From Cohnella rhizosphaerae (lineage in GTDB: Bacteria > Bacillota > Bacilli > Paenibacillales > Paenibacillaceae): a stretch of 64,000 nt of DNA. The DNA is taken from NCBI RefSeq assembly GCF_029525575.1, contig NZ_JAPDIA010000009.1, positions 992,001-1,056,000 of the forward strand, read 5' to 3'. The notes below the pieces were generated by a model, which was not told where the DNA came from, ran no database searches, and was given only the letters and a program-made list of their open reading frames with translations. Shown here piece by piece: positions 29,298 through 37,900 of the stretch. A program made the translations under genes and the position numbers. Each line of letters begins with the position of its first letter. The stretch's first letter is position 1.

Positions 29298-32200
29298 ATG
29301 AAACGCAGAATCATCATGAAAAGTGTTGCCCTACTGACGGCTGCCGCTGTTTTGTTAGGATTGTGGCCGGTCGTTGGTCTCCAGCAGGCACATGCGGCTC
29401 AAGACTCGGTCGTTAAGATCGTGGCGGGTTCAGGAGGCGCTGGCAAAAACGGCGTTTTGAAATCCGAAATAGCTATCGTTCCTCGCGCTGTTGCCATAAA
29501 CAGCCAATATGTGTTCATCTCCGATCAAGAAAATCACGTGATTCGCAGAATCGACAAGTCTACCGATCTGCAAACCGTCGTAGCGGGCACCGGTTTCCCG
29601 GGCTATTCGGGAGACGGCGGGCCGGGAGACGCCGCGCAATTAAATAGGCCATCCGACATTGCGTTGGACAGTTCCGGCAATCTCTATATCGTGGATTTAG
29701 GCAATAGCGTCGTGCGTAAACTAAGCGTTGACGGTATCATTACAACCGTGGCGGGAAATGGACAACATGGCTATGAAGGTGAGGGCAAGGTAGCTACTCT
29801 CACCATGCTGTCCCCAACCGGGATCGCGCTTGACGCACAAGACAATCTTTATATAGCAGAAAACAGCAATTATCGGGTTCGCAAGGTTAATTCGCAGGGT
29901 CTGATCCATACGGTGGCGGGAATGGGAAGTACCGGTCCAACAGCAAACGGCGGACAAGCCACAGCGACGAGACTGCTTGAGCCGAATGACGTTGCAGTAG
30001 ACCATAGCGGAAATCTCTATATCTCGGAAACATATAATTGGAGCGTTCGCAAGGTCGACACAACGGGCGTCATCAATGTCTACGCCGGATCAGGCGCGTT
30101 CGGTCATTCAGGCGACGGCGGCCAGGCAACTTTGGCGAAAATGGGGGTACCCAGCAATCTGACTATTGATGCTTCAGGCAATTTGTACATTACGACCCTG
30201 AGTAAAGTCATTCGGAAAGTTGACGGAGGCACTAAAGTTATCAGCACCGTAGCCGGCGTGCACAACTCTGGGGGATACACCGCGGACGGCGAGGATGCCG
30301 AGACTGCCCTGATCAGTAATCCAGGGAGCGTTGCGGTTGACGGTGACAAAGTTTATTTTACTGAGGGTATGGACAATTATTTGGTCAGGGTAATCGAGGC
30401 GGACGGCAAACTCGGTACTTATGCGGGCAACGGCACCTCGCGATATTCGGGAGATGGCAACGAAGCGCTGAACGCACAGTTGCAAGCTCCAAGCAACATC
30501 GCTTACGATTCCCGCGGCAATTTGTATATTTCGGACGGCGAAAATAATCGCATACGAAAAGTGGATACAACCGGTTTTATTTCAACAATTGCAGGGACCG
30601 GAATCAGCGGTTTTTTCGGCGACGGCGGTCCGGCTGATCAGGCCGAGCTCTCTTCTCCAAATGGGATTGCAGTAGACCTGAATGATAATCTGTATATCGT
30701 TGACAGCGGCAATGCCCGAATTCGCAAGGTGGATCAAGGTGGCCTGATTACCACGATTTCAGGCAACGGTGAGTTCGGATTTTCAGGTGACGGAGGACCG
30801 AGCATCGAGGCCAAAATCGCTAGTCCAAGTGCGATTGCAATTGATTCCGCCGGGAATGTGTTCTTTGTGGATTCGTACAATAACCGGATTAGAAAGGTCG
30901 ATACGGAAGGCGTTATCACAACGTTTGCCGGCAATGGATCGTATCAGGAAGGCGCCGACGAAACGGAGGCGAAATCGGGCGGGATTGGTTCGGTTAATTC
31001 GCTGGCAGTCGACGAAGCCGGTAATTTGTATTTTTCCACATGGGAAAAGGTACGGAAAATCGGCATGGACGGCAAATTCCATGCCTTTGCTGGAGGAGGC
31101 GGAGGAGACGCCGGGGACGGCGGTCCGGCCACAGCAGCCACGCTGATTTCGCCGCAGGGTATCGCTGTGGATTCGTCAGGCAATGTTTATATCGCTGAAC
31201 GGGAGAATCATGTGATTCGGAAGGTCGATTCGGTGGGTACCATCACGACCTTCGCGGGCACGGGAGACCAAGGCTTCAACGGCGACGGCTTGGCAGCGAG
31301 GGATACCCGCCTCTTTAATCCTCAAGGCTTGGCCATGACCAACGCAGGCGATCTGGTTGTCGCGGATTCGGGGAATTCGATTGTCCGCGTCATCACGCGG
31401 CCCGTTGTGAACGCAACCGTGACGCCGACCGAAGCGGAGTTCGATAAAAATACGACCGCGCAAGAAGATCTGTTACTGACGTTAACGGCAAACGGAAACA
31501 CGCTTAACGGCATCTCTATCGACCAATCGATGCTTAGTGCCGGGACCGACTATGCGGTCAGCGGCAATCAGATTGTGGTGAAGAAGACGTTTCTAAGCTC
31601 GTTGGAGACAGGAACATTTTCACTTAGTCTGAATATGAGCGCAGGTGTCGATCCTGTCGTAAACGTGAAAATTAAGGATACAACGCCCAAGCCCGTACCT
31701 ATGTTCGAATTAAGCGACTTCGCGTGGGCGCCGGGCAACTCGGTCGGCTCGACGCAGGCGACCGCACTGCCAAACATAGATAGCGGTCACACCCTGAAGT
31801 TCATTGTGGGTGCAGAGGGCGGCGAGACGCACCCGGTCGAAGGGATGAACGCTGAAGAGCAAGCCTATGTGTCCACGTTGACGGCAAACGAAGATATTCC
31901 GGTAGCGGCGGATCAGCATCTTTTCATCGCCGAAGTAGACGGAAGCGGGCTGATCGTCGCTTGGGCAGACGTCACCGTATTGGCGGAGAATATCAAGCAA
32001 GCGCCTGCGATGGTGCCCTTCTTGGACCCGGAAGCATTCTTATGGTTGCCGGGCAGCACGACCGGCACGACGCAGACGACGACGCTGCCAAGCGTGGGCA
32101 GCGGCCACACGCTGAAGTTCATCGTCGGCGCAGCTGGCGACAAGACACACCCGGTCGCAGGCACGGACGCTGCAGCTGCAGGTTATGTGGACACGCTGTC

Positions 32201-35200
32201 GGCAAACGGCGACATCGAGGTGACGGCAGGCCAGCATCTGTACATCGCCGAGGTTGATACCACGGGGAAGATCGTGGCATGGACAGACGTGACGATAGCT
32301 GCGGAAAATATCAAGCAAGCGCCTGGAGCGGTGCCGCCGCTAAACGCAAGCGACTTCGCGTGGGCGCCGGGCAGCACGACCGGCACGACGCAGACGACGA
32401 CGCTGCCAAGCGTGGGCAACGGCCACACGCTGAAGTTCATCGTCGGCGCAGCTGGCGACAAGACACACCCGGTCGCAGGCACGGACGCTGCAACTGCAGG
32501 CTACGTGGATTCGCTGTCGGCAAGTAGCGACATCGAGGTGACGGCAGGCCAGCATCTGTACATCGCCGAGGTTGACGCCACGGGGAAGATCGTCGCATGG
32601 ACTGACGTGACGGTAGCTGCGGAAAATATCAAGCAAGCGCCTGGAGCGGTACCGCCGCTAAACGCAAGCGGCTTCGCGTGGGCGCCGGGCAGCATGACCG
32701 GAACGACGCAGACGACGACGCTGCCAAGCGTGGGCAACGGCCACACGCTGAAGTTCATCGTCGGCGCAGCTGGCGACAAGACACACCCGGTCGCAGGCAC
32801 GGACGCTGCAACTGCAGGCTACGTGGATTCGCTGTCGGCAAACGGCGATATCGAGGTGACGGCAGGCCAGCATCTGTACATCGCCGAGGTTGACGCCACG
32901 GGGAAGATCGTGGCATGGACTGACGTGACGGTAGCTGCGGAAAATATCAAGCAAGCGCCTGGAGCGGTACCGCCGCTAAACGCAAGCGACTTCGCGTGGG
33001 CGCCGGGCAGCACGACCGGAACGACGCAGACGACGACGCTGCCAAGCGTGGGCAACGGCCACACGCTGAAGTTCATCGTCGGCGCAGCTGGCGACAAGAC
33101 ACACCCGGTCGCAGGCACGGACGCTGCAACTGCAGGTTACGTGGATTCGCTGTCGGCAAGCAGCGACATCGAGGTGACGGCAGGCCAGCATCTGTACATC
33201 GCCGAGGTTGATACCACGGGGAAGATCGTGGCATGGACAGACGTGACGGTAGCTGCGGAAAATATCAAGCAAGCGCCTGGAGCGGTGCCGCCGCTAAACG
33301 CAAGCGACTTCGCGTGGGCGCCGGGCAGCACGACCGGCACGACGCAGACGACGAATCTGCCAAGCGTGGGCAACGGCCACACGCTGAAGTTCATCGTCGG
33401 CGCAGCTGGCGACAAGACACACCCGGTCGCAGGCACGGACGCTGCAACTGCAGGCTACGTGAACACGCTGACGGAAAGCAGCAACATCGAGGTGACGGCA
33501 GGCCAGCATCTGTACATCGCCGAGGTTGACGCCACGGGGAAGATCGTCGCATGGACAGACGTGACGGTAGCTGCGGAAAATATCAAGCAAGCGCCTGGAG
33601 CGGTACCGCCGCTAAACGCAAGCGGCTTCGCGTGGGCGCCGGGCAGCATGACCGGAACGACGCAGACGACGACGCTGCCAAGCGTGGGCAACGGCCACAC
33701 GCTGAAGTTCATCGTCGGCGCAGCTGGCGACAAGACACACCCGGTCGCAGGCACGGACGCTGCAACTGCAGGCTACGTGGATTCGCTGTCGGCAAACGGC
33801 GATATCGAGGTGACGGCAGGCCAGCATCTGTACATCGCCGAGGTTGACGCCACGGGGAAGATCGTGGCATGGACTGACGTGACGGTAGCTGCGGAAAATA
33901 TCAAGCAAGCGCCTGGAGCGGTACCGCCGCTAAACGCAAGCGACTTCGCGTGGGCGCCGGGCAGCACGACCGGCACGACGCAGGCGACGACGCTGCCAAG
34001 CGTGGGCAACGGCCACACGCTGAAGTTCATCGTCGGCGCAGCTGGCGACAAGACGAACCCGGTCGCAGGCACGGACGCTGCAACTGCAGGTTATGTGGAC
34101 ACGCTGTCGGCAAACGGCGATATCACGGTCTCAGCGGGACAGCATCTATACATCGCCGAGGTTGACGCAAGCGGCAAAATCGTCGCGTGGACCGATGTCA
34201 CGGTGTCTGCAGCGAATGTTCGTGAGGCGTCTGTTCCCTCGATTCCGACTGAAGTTCAACAGACAGAACCCGGTACGACCGTATTGATAAACGGCTCTCC
34301 GCAAAACGGCTTGGCTAAAGCTAACGTAACGGCGATCGGCTCCAAAAAGTCGACGGTTGTGCAGCTAGACCCGGCCAAATCAGAAGCGCTGCTGGCTTCC
34401 AAGCCGAACGGTTATGTTTTGACGATTCCCGTCCAAAACGGATCGGGCATCGTTACAGGCGAGCTTAACGCGCAGCTGATTCGCAACATGGCGGACAAAG
34501 AAGCCGTGCTCGAGATCCGTTCTGAAGGTATCGGCTACCGTTTGCCCGCAAGCCGAATCGACGTCGGTTCGCTTGCGTCTCATTTTGCAGCGGGCACTTC
34601 TTTGAGCGATATCGTCGTCCGAGTCAAAATAGAGATGCTGGAAGCCGTTCCGGCAACTTCAGTGGGAGAGGTGCAGTTCATTTCGCCGGCAGTCGAATTC
34701 ACCATCACCGCGACAGTGGCGGATCAAGGAACGGTTGTCGATCGCTTCAACGGATACGTGGAACGCATGATCGTCCTGCCCGATGGCATCGATCCGAATC
34801 GCATTACGACCGGTGTCGTCGTTGGGGAAGACGGCTCGATCCGACACGTGCCCACTAAGGTAATTGTAGAGGATGGCCGCTATGTCGCCAAAATTAACAG
34901 TCTGACCAATAGCGTCTACACGGTCGTCTGGCATCCCTTGACCTTCGCAGATGCGGAGAACCACTGGGCGAAGGGCGCGATAAACGACCTGGGGTCACGC
35001 CTTGTAATCAATGGCGTAAGCGACACGATATTTGCCCCGAATGCAGATATGACTCGTGCGGAGTTCGCAGCAATCATCGTGCGCGGGCTTGGGCTTCGGT
35101 TAGGCGAAGGAACGGCTTCGTACCTGGACGTTTCCTCCGACGCCTGGTACGCAAGTGCGGTTCGGACGGCGTCTGCGTACGGACTGGTCTCGGGCTACCC

Positions 35201-35546
35201 GGACGGTACGTTCAGACCGGACGAAAAGCTCACCCGTGAGCAGGCGATGGCGGTCATCGCCAAGGCAATGAGGTTGACAGGGCTGACCACCCTCAACGGA
35301 GACGCAGATGCGACCGGTACGCTCAGCGCGTTTGCGGATGTCGGACAAGCTGGAGCATGGGCGCTAGATAGTATAGCAAGCACCGTAAAAGCGGGTCTAG
35401 TCACCGGACAGGGCGGCAAGCTGATGCCCAAGGACAATGTGTCCCGCGCTGAGGTAGCGACCCTGATTCAGCGGCTTGCTGCAAAAGTCAGGCTTGATCT
35501 AAATCAGATAACACCATTTTTTAAGGCTATCGTTCATTCTCGTTGA
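29298..35546 (+). CDS. Giant NHL-repeat / CBM_X2 / tandem-repeat / SLH surface protein
   Basis: 2082-residue exported protein. Domains in order: signal peptide ending AHA-AQ; a beta-propeller of NHL-type repeats (about 40-700; recurrent DxxGNLYIxDxxNxxIRKVD and GxGDGGPAxxAxL); a CBM_X2/Ig-like domain (about 703-797; ATVTPTEAEFDKN, GTDYAVSGNQIVVKK); eight 106-residue repeats (about 802-1650); a beta-rich spacer; and three SLH domains (about 1885-2070; FADAENHWAKGAI, ITxAEFA-type motifs, YPDGTFRPDEKLTREQ) that bind pyruvylated cell-wall polymer. ATG 29298 follows TAGGAGAG. The NHL part uses more A/T-rich codons than neighbouring genes. It is probably a cell-surface binding or scaffold protein; the ligand is unknown. 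Confidence 0.92.
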   Translation: MKRRIIMKSVALLTAAAVLLGLWPVVGLQQAHAAQDSVVKIVAGSGGAGKNGVLKSEIAIVPRAVAINSQYVFISDQENHVIRRIDKSTDLQTVVAGTGFPGYSGDGGPGDAAQLNRPSDIALDSSGNLYIVDLGNSVVRKLSVDGIITTVAGNGQHGYEGEGKVATLTMLSPTGIALDAQDNLYIAENSNYRVRKVNSQGLIHTVAGMGSTGPTANGGQATATRLLEPNDVAVDHSGNLYISETYNWSVRKVDTTGVINVYAGSGAFGHSGDGGQATLAKMGVPSNLTIDASGNLYITTLSKVIRKVDGGTKVISTVAGVHNSGGYTADGEDAETALISNPGSVAVDGDKVYFTEGMDNYLVRVIEADGKLGTYAGNGTSRYSGDGNEALNAQLQAPSNIAYDSRGNLYISDGENNRIRKVDTTGFISTIAGTGISGFFGDGGPADQAELSSPNGIAVDLNDNLYIVDSGNARIRKVDQGGLITTISGNGEFGFSGDGGPSIEAKIASPSAIAIDSAGNVFFVDSYNNRIRKVDTEGVITTFAGNGSYQEGADETEAKSGGIGSVNSLAVDEAGNLYFSTWEKVRKIGMDGKFHAFAGGGGGDAGDGGPATAATLISPQGIAVDSSGNVYIAERENHVIRKVDSVGTITTFAGTGDQGFNGDGLAARDTRLFNPQGLAMTNAGDLVVADSGNSIVRVITRPVVNATVTPTEAEFDKNTTAQEDLLLTLTANGNTLNGISIDQSMLSAGTDYAVSGNQIVVKKTFLSSLETGTFSLSLNMSAGVDPVVNVKIKDTTPKPVPMFELSDFAWAPGNSVGSTQATALPNIDSGHTLKFIVGAEGGETHPVEGMNAEEQAYVSTLTANEDIPVAADQHLFIAEVDGSGLIVAWADVTVLAENIKQAPAMVPFLDPEAFLWLPGSTTGTTQTTTLPSVGSGHTLKFIVGAAGDKTHPVAGTDAAAAGYVDTLSANGDIEVTAGQHLYIAEVDTTGKIVAWTDVTIAAENIKQAPGAVPPLNASDFAWAPGSTTGTTQTTTLPSVGNGHTLKFIVGAAGDKTHPVAGTDAATAGYVDSLSASSDIEVTAGQHLYIAEVDATGKIVAWTDVTVAAENIKQAPGAVPPLNASGFAWAPGSMTGTTQTTTLPSVGNGHTLKFIVGAAGDKTHPVAGTDAATAGYVDSLSANGDIEVTAGQHLYIAEVDATGKIVAWTDVTVAAENIKQAPGAVPPLNASDFAWAPGSTTGTTQTTTLPSVGNGHTLKFIVGAAGDKTHPVAGTDAATAGYVDSLSASSDIEVTAGQHLYIAEVDTTGKIVAWTDVTVAAENIKQAPGAVPPLNASDFAWAPGSTTGTTQTTNLPSVGNGHTLKFIVGAAGDKTHPVAGTDAATAGYVNTLTESSNIEVTAGQHLYIAEVDATGKIVAWTDVTVAAENIKQAPGAVPPLNASGFAWAPGSMTGTTQTTTLPSVGNGHTLKFIVGAAGDKTHPVAGTDAATAGYVDSLSANGDIEVTAGQHLYIAEVDATGKIVAWTDVTVAAENIKQAPGAVPPLNASDFAWAPGSTTGTTQATTLPSVGNGHTLKFIVGAAGDKTNPVAGTDAATAGYVDTLSANGDITVSAGQHLYIAEVDASGKIVAWTDVTVSAANVREASVPSIPTEVQQTEPGTTVLINGSPQNGLAKANVTAIGSKKSTVVQLDPAKSEALLASKPNGYVLTIPVQNGSGIVTGELNAQLIRNMADKEAVLEIRSEGIGYRLPASRIDVGSLASHFAAGTSLSDIVVRVKIEMLEAVPATSVGEVQFISPAVEFTITATVADQGTVVDRFNGYVERMIVLPDGIDPNRITTGVVVGEDGSIRHVPTKVIVEDGRYVAKINSLTNSVYTVVWHPLTFADAENHWAKGAINDLGSRLVINGVSDTIFAPNADMTRAEFAAIIVRGLGLRLGEGTASYLDVSSDAWYASAVRTASAYGLVSGYPDGTFRPDEKLTREQAMAVIAKAMRLTGLTTLNGDADATGTLSAFADVGQAGAWALDSIASTVKAGLVTGQGGKLMPKDNVSRAEVATLIQRLAAKVRLDLNQITPFFKAIVHSR
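31701..34244 (+). repeat. Eight in-frame tandem repeats of exactly 318 bp
   Basis: The conserved FAWxPG codons begin at 31719, 32037, 32355, 32673, 32991, 33309, 33627 and 33945, a strict 318-bp period encoding 106 residues. Units 1 and 2 are diverged, units 3-8 nearly identical. 32604-33019 and 33558-33973 (416 bp, three units apart) read as identical, showing a recent multi-unit duplication or gene conversion. Each unit carries SGHTLKFIVGA, AGYVxxL and QHLYIAEVDxxGKIVAWTDV. Confidence 0.95.
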
Positions 35547-35563
35547 GAATGCGATAGCCTTTT
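35523..35563 (+). terminator. Terminator overlapping the surface-protein stop
   Basis: AAGGCTATCG...CGATAGCCTT with inner stem CATTCTC/GAGAATG, followed by T's. The last codons and the stop lie within the hairpin. Confidence 0.85.
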
Positions 35564-35579
35564 CGTCGTTCCCGTTCCC

Positions 35580-35609
35580 TTGAGCACAGGATCGCTCTTG
35601 CGGTACAAT
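35580..35609 (+). promoter_or_regulatory. Candidate sigma-A promoter for the HEPN gene
   Basis: TTGAGC, 18-bp spacer, TACAAT, ending 67 bp before ATG 35677. Confidence 0.42.
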
Positions 35610-35676
35610 AAAAAAATAGGCGAATGGCGCGATTCCATTTTTACGATTCGATACATGCCGCGCCGGTTGGAGGCCT

Positions 35677-36403
35677 ATGATGCTGCGAGCTTTGTTCGGC
35701 GAACCCCCGTACGATTGGGGAGGTCCGCTTCGGAATACGATCGACGCGATGGAGCGCTTCGCGCTGTTGATGCAGGAGCAGGGGGGACGGGGATTCGGTC
35801 GAGGCGGCGCGAATTCGCAAGTACCAGATCTGGACCGAGGGCCTGCTCCGCTCGCTGGACGAATTGGAGTCGAGCCGTTACGCGGCGCTTCGGTTCGCGA
35901 AGCTGCTGAACGTGACCTCCTTTGAAGAGATGACGCCGGAGGACCGGCTGAATTATTACAATCATATTTATTTTGACAAAAATGCGTTTATCCGTCTGTT
36001 CTCGGTGCTCGACAAGCTCGGCACGCTCATGAACGAGTACCTGGAGCTCGATACGGAAAACCGGATGGAGAACCACTTCTCCTTCTTCACCGTGCTTCGC
36101 AACATGCGGCACAACGGGCTGCATCCCGATCTGGCCCAGAAGCTGGAGGCCGTTTACGAACCGCGGCGCGAGACGATGGGCCGGCTGCGCAGAAGGCGCA
36201 ACATGGAGATCCACCAGATGAACGCGGAGCTCCAGGACGACCTGCTGCAGGTGCTGAACGTGAAGCGGGAGCAGCCGCATCTCGAGAATATCGATGAGAA
36301 CATGGACGACCTGAACGAGGGCTGGGAGCTCGTGTATCTGACGCTCGCGCTCGTGTTTAACCATATGTGCAAAAAGGCGAAGAAACAGGCGCATCACGCC
36401 TAA
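35677..36403 (+). CDS. HEPN-domain protein, Cthe_2314-like, one frameshift
   Basis: Helical cytoplasmic protein of 241 residues after correction. N-terminal LRALFGEPPYDW, central FDKNAFIRLFSVLDKLG and NHFSFFTVLRNM, and the C-terminal RRRRNMEIHQMN region match what I recall of the Cthe_2314 HEPN family. G6 at 35781-35786 breaks the frame; one G removed gives MQEQGDGDSVEAARIRKYQ. HEPN proteins are often RNases, but the usual R-x4-6-H motif is represented only loosely (RRNMEIH), so activity is open. Function unknown; no antitoxin-like neighbour is present. Confidence 0.7.
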
Positions 36404-36416
36404 GGAGCGATCGCGA

Positions 36417-37208
36417 GTGGAGAAGCTGGCAGGCAGGACGGCGCTGGTCACGGGCAGCGCCAAGGGACTCGGCAGGCGGACCGCGCTCGAGCTGGCCGGT
36501 CTCGGCTGCGACGTGGCCGTGAACTACGTGCACAGCCGCGAAGAGGCGCAGCGCGTCGTCGCGGAGATCGAGGCGCTCGGCAGGCGCGCCGTCGCCGTGC
36601 AGGCCGACATCGCCAAGGCGGAGGACGCTGAACGGCTCGTGCGGACGGCCGAGGAGCGGCTAGGAGGCGTCGATATCCTCGTCAACAGCGCGGGGCCGTT
36701 TATCCGCAAGCGCAAGCTGTTCGCCGACTATTCGGCCGAGGAGATCGACTTTCTGATGAACGGCAACCTGGTCGGGACGATGCATATGGACCTTCAGGTG
36801 CTCCCGGGCATGCGCGAGCGGGGCTGGGGACGCATCATCCACTTCGGCTTCGGGCATGCGGCCGAGGCGAGATCCTGGCCGCACCGGGCCGTCTACGCGG
36901 CGGCCAAGGTGGGGCTCGTCTCCTTCACGAAGACGCTTGCCGTCGAGGAGGCGGCCAGCGGCATCACGGTGAACATGATCTGCCCTGGCGACATTCGCGG
37001 CAGCTTCAAGGAGAAGGGCATCGCGGACGCTGCGGGGGTGCTGGACGAGGAATCCCCGCGCGGCCGGCCCGGTACCGGCGAGGACGTGGCGCGCGTCATC
37101 GGCTTCCTGTGCCTGCCCGAATCGGACTTCGTGACGGGCAATACGATCGACGTGTCAGGCGGCCTGGACCCGATCAAGAGCAACGTACGGCGCGCCAAGG
37201 ACGAATGA
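36417..37208 (+). CDS. SDR family oxidoreductase (FabG-like)
   Basis: Short-chain dehydrogenase of 263 residues. Cofactor motif TGSAKGLGRR, NSAG, and catalytic YAAAK with a preceding His/Gly-rich strand (IIHFGFGHA) where the catalytic Ser normally stands, so the Ser position is unusual. C-terminal VTGNTIDVSGG is typical. GTG start, 13 nt after the HEPN stop with AAGGAG between, so the two form an operon. The substrate cannot be told; FabG-like proteins reduce 3-oxoacyl groups, but paralogues are diverse. Confidence 0.88.
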   Translation: MEKLAGRTALVTGSAKGLGRRTALELAGLGCDVAVNYVHSREEAQRVVAEIEALGRRAVAVQADIAKAEDAERLVRTAEERLGGVDILVNSAGPFIRKRKLFADYSAEEIDFLMNGNLVGTMHMDLQVLPGMRERGWGRIIHFGFGHAAEARSWPHRAVYAAAKVGLVSFTKTLAVEEAASGITVNMICPGDIRGSFKEKGIADAAGVLDEESPRGRPGTGEDVARVIGFLCLPESDFVTGNTIDVSGGLDPIKSNVRRAKDE

Positions 37209-37210
37209 AA

Positions 37211-37256
37211 CACAAAGAAGCCCCGCGCCGCCGGCGTTAGCCGGAGGGCAGGGCTT
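37211..37256 (-). terminator. Terminator of the NfuA-like gene
   Basis: GAAGCCC...GGGCTTC stem with an inner GCCGG/CCGGC arm; on the minus strand it is followed by TTTGTGTTT. May also slow transcription from the SDR side. Confidence 0.5.
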
Positions 37257-37278
37257 CGAACGTTCCCGAGCGGGAATA

Positions 37279-37533
37279 TTAGAATACTTGTACGACTTCC
37301 TCGATGCCTTCGACTTCCTCGAGCAGAGCGCGCTCGATGCCGGCCTTCAGCGTGATCGTGGAGCTCGGGCAGCTGCCGCAAGCGCCCATCAGGCGAAGCT
37401 TGACGATGCCGTCTTCGACGTCGACCAGTTCGACGTCGCCGCCGTCGCGCTGCAGGAACGGGCGCAACTTGTCGAGCACTTCGAGCACCTCGTCGTACTT
37501 CGTTGCTTCTTTAACGTTGTCACTCACAATCAT
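37279..37533 (-). CDS. yutI: NifU C-terminal-like Fe-S scaffold protein (YutI/NfuA type)
   Basis: 84-residue protein consisting only of the NifU C-terminal domain. FLQRDGGDVELV and GACGSCPSS with Cys52 and Cys55 are the hallmarks; the two cysteines bridge a 4Fe-4S cluster between two subunits for delivery to client enzymes. It lies head to head with yuzB, and yutJ follows, the same set as in Bacillus subtilis, which supports orthology. The nearby MqnE (a 4Fe-4S radical SAM enzyme) would be one local client. Confidence 0.93.
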   Translation of the reverse strand: MIVSDNVKEATKYDEVLEVLDKLRPFLQRDGGDVELVDVEDGIVKLRLMGACGSCPSSTITLKAGIERALLEEVEGIEEVVQVF

Positions 37534-37563
37534 CCACTCCCTTCTTCAGCTTATTATAATACA

Positions 37564-37577
37564 AATTGCGCGCAATT
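37564..37577. promoter_or_regulatory. 14-bp perfect palindrome between divergent yutI and yuzB
   Basis: AATTGCGCGCAATT, next to a TATAAT at 37554-37559, in the 76-bp gap between the two divergent starts. It could be an operator acting on both genes; no known regulator motif is matched. Confidence 0.4.
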
Positions 37578-37609
37578 AAAATGGAAGTCTCCGAGAAAGG
37601 AGAATGGCG

Positions 37610-37876
37610 ATGAATGTCGTTGAATTTTGCGTCAGCAACGCGCACCACGGCACCGACCGGCTCATCGACAGGCTGAACGAGCTGCCGGACCTCGAGACGA
37701 TCGAATACGGATGCCTGGGCAACTGCGGCGAATGCTACCTGTCCCCGTACGTGATGGTGAACGGCGAGACGGTCGTCGCCGAGACTGCGGACGCCCTGTA
37801 CGACGCGATCCAGAAGGAGCTGGGCAGCCAGGACGAGCACCGCAAGGCGCTCGACAAGCTGCTGGACGATCTCTGA
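37610..37876 (+). CDS. yuzB: YuzB family protein (DUF1450)
   Basis: 88-residue cytoplasmic protein with the DUF1450 core VEFCVSNAHHGT and EYGCLGNCGECYLSPYVMVNGE. The three closely spaced cysteines suggest a redox or metal role in a thioredoxin-like fold, but function is unproven. ATG 37610 is 7 nt after AAAGGAG and is preferred over ATG 37604, only 1 nt away from it. Neighbours yutI and yutJ are conserved in Bacillaceae. Confidence 0.92.
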   Translation: MNVVEFCVSNAHHGTDRLIDRLNELPDLETIEYGCLGNCGECYLSPYVMVNGETVVAETADALYDAIQKELGSQDEHRKALDKLLDDL

Positions 37877-37900
37877 CGGCCGAACCGTCCGTACGGCCGA

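Noticed and set aside
35677..36403. HEPN toxin of a toxin-antitoxin pair
   Set aside because: There is no small antitoxin or nucleotidyltransferase gene beside it; the neighbour is an SDR enzyme.
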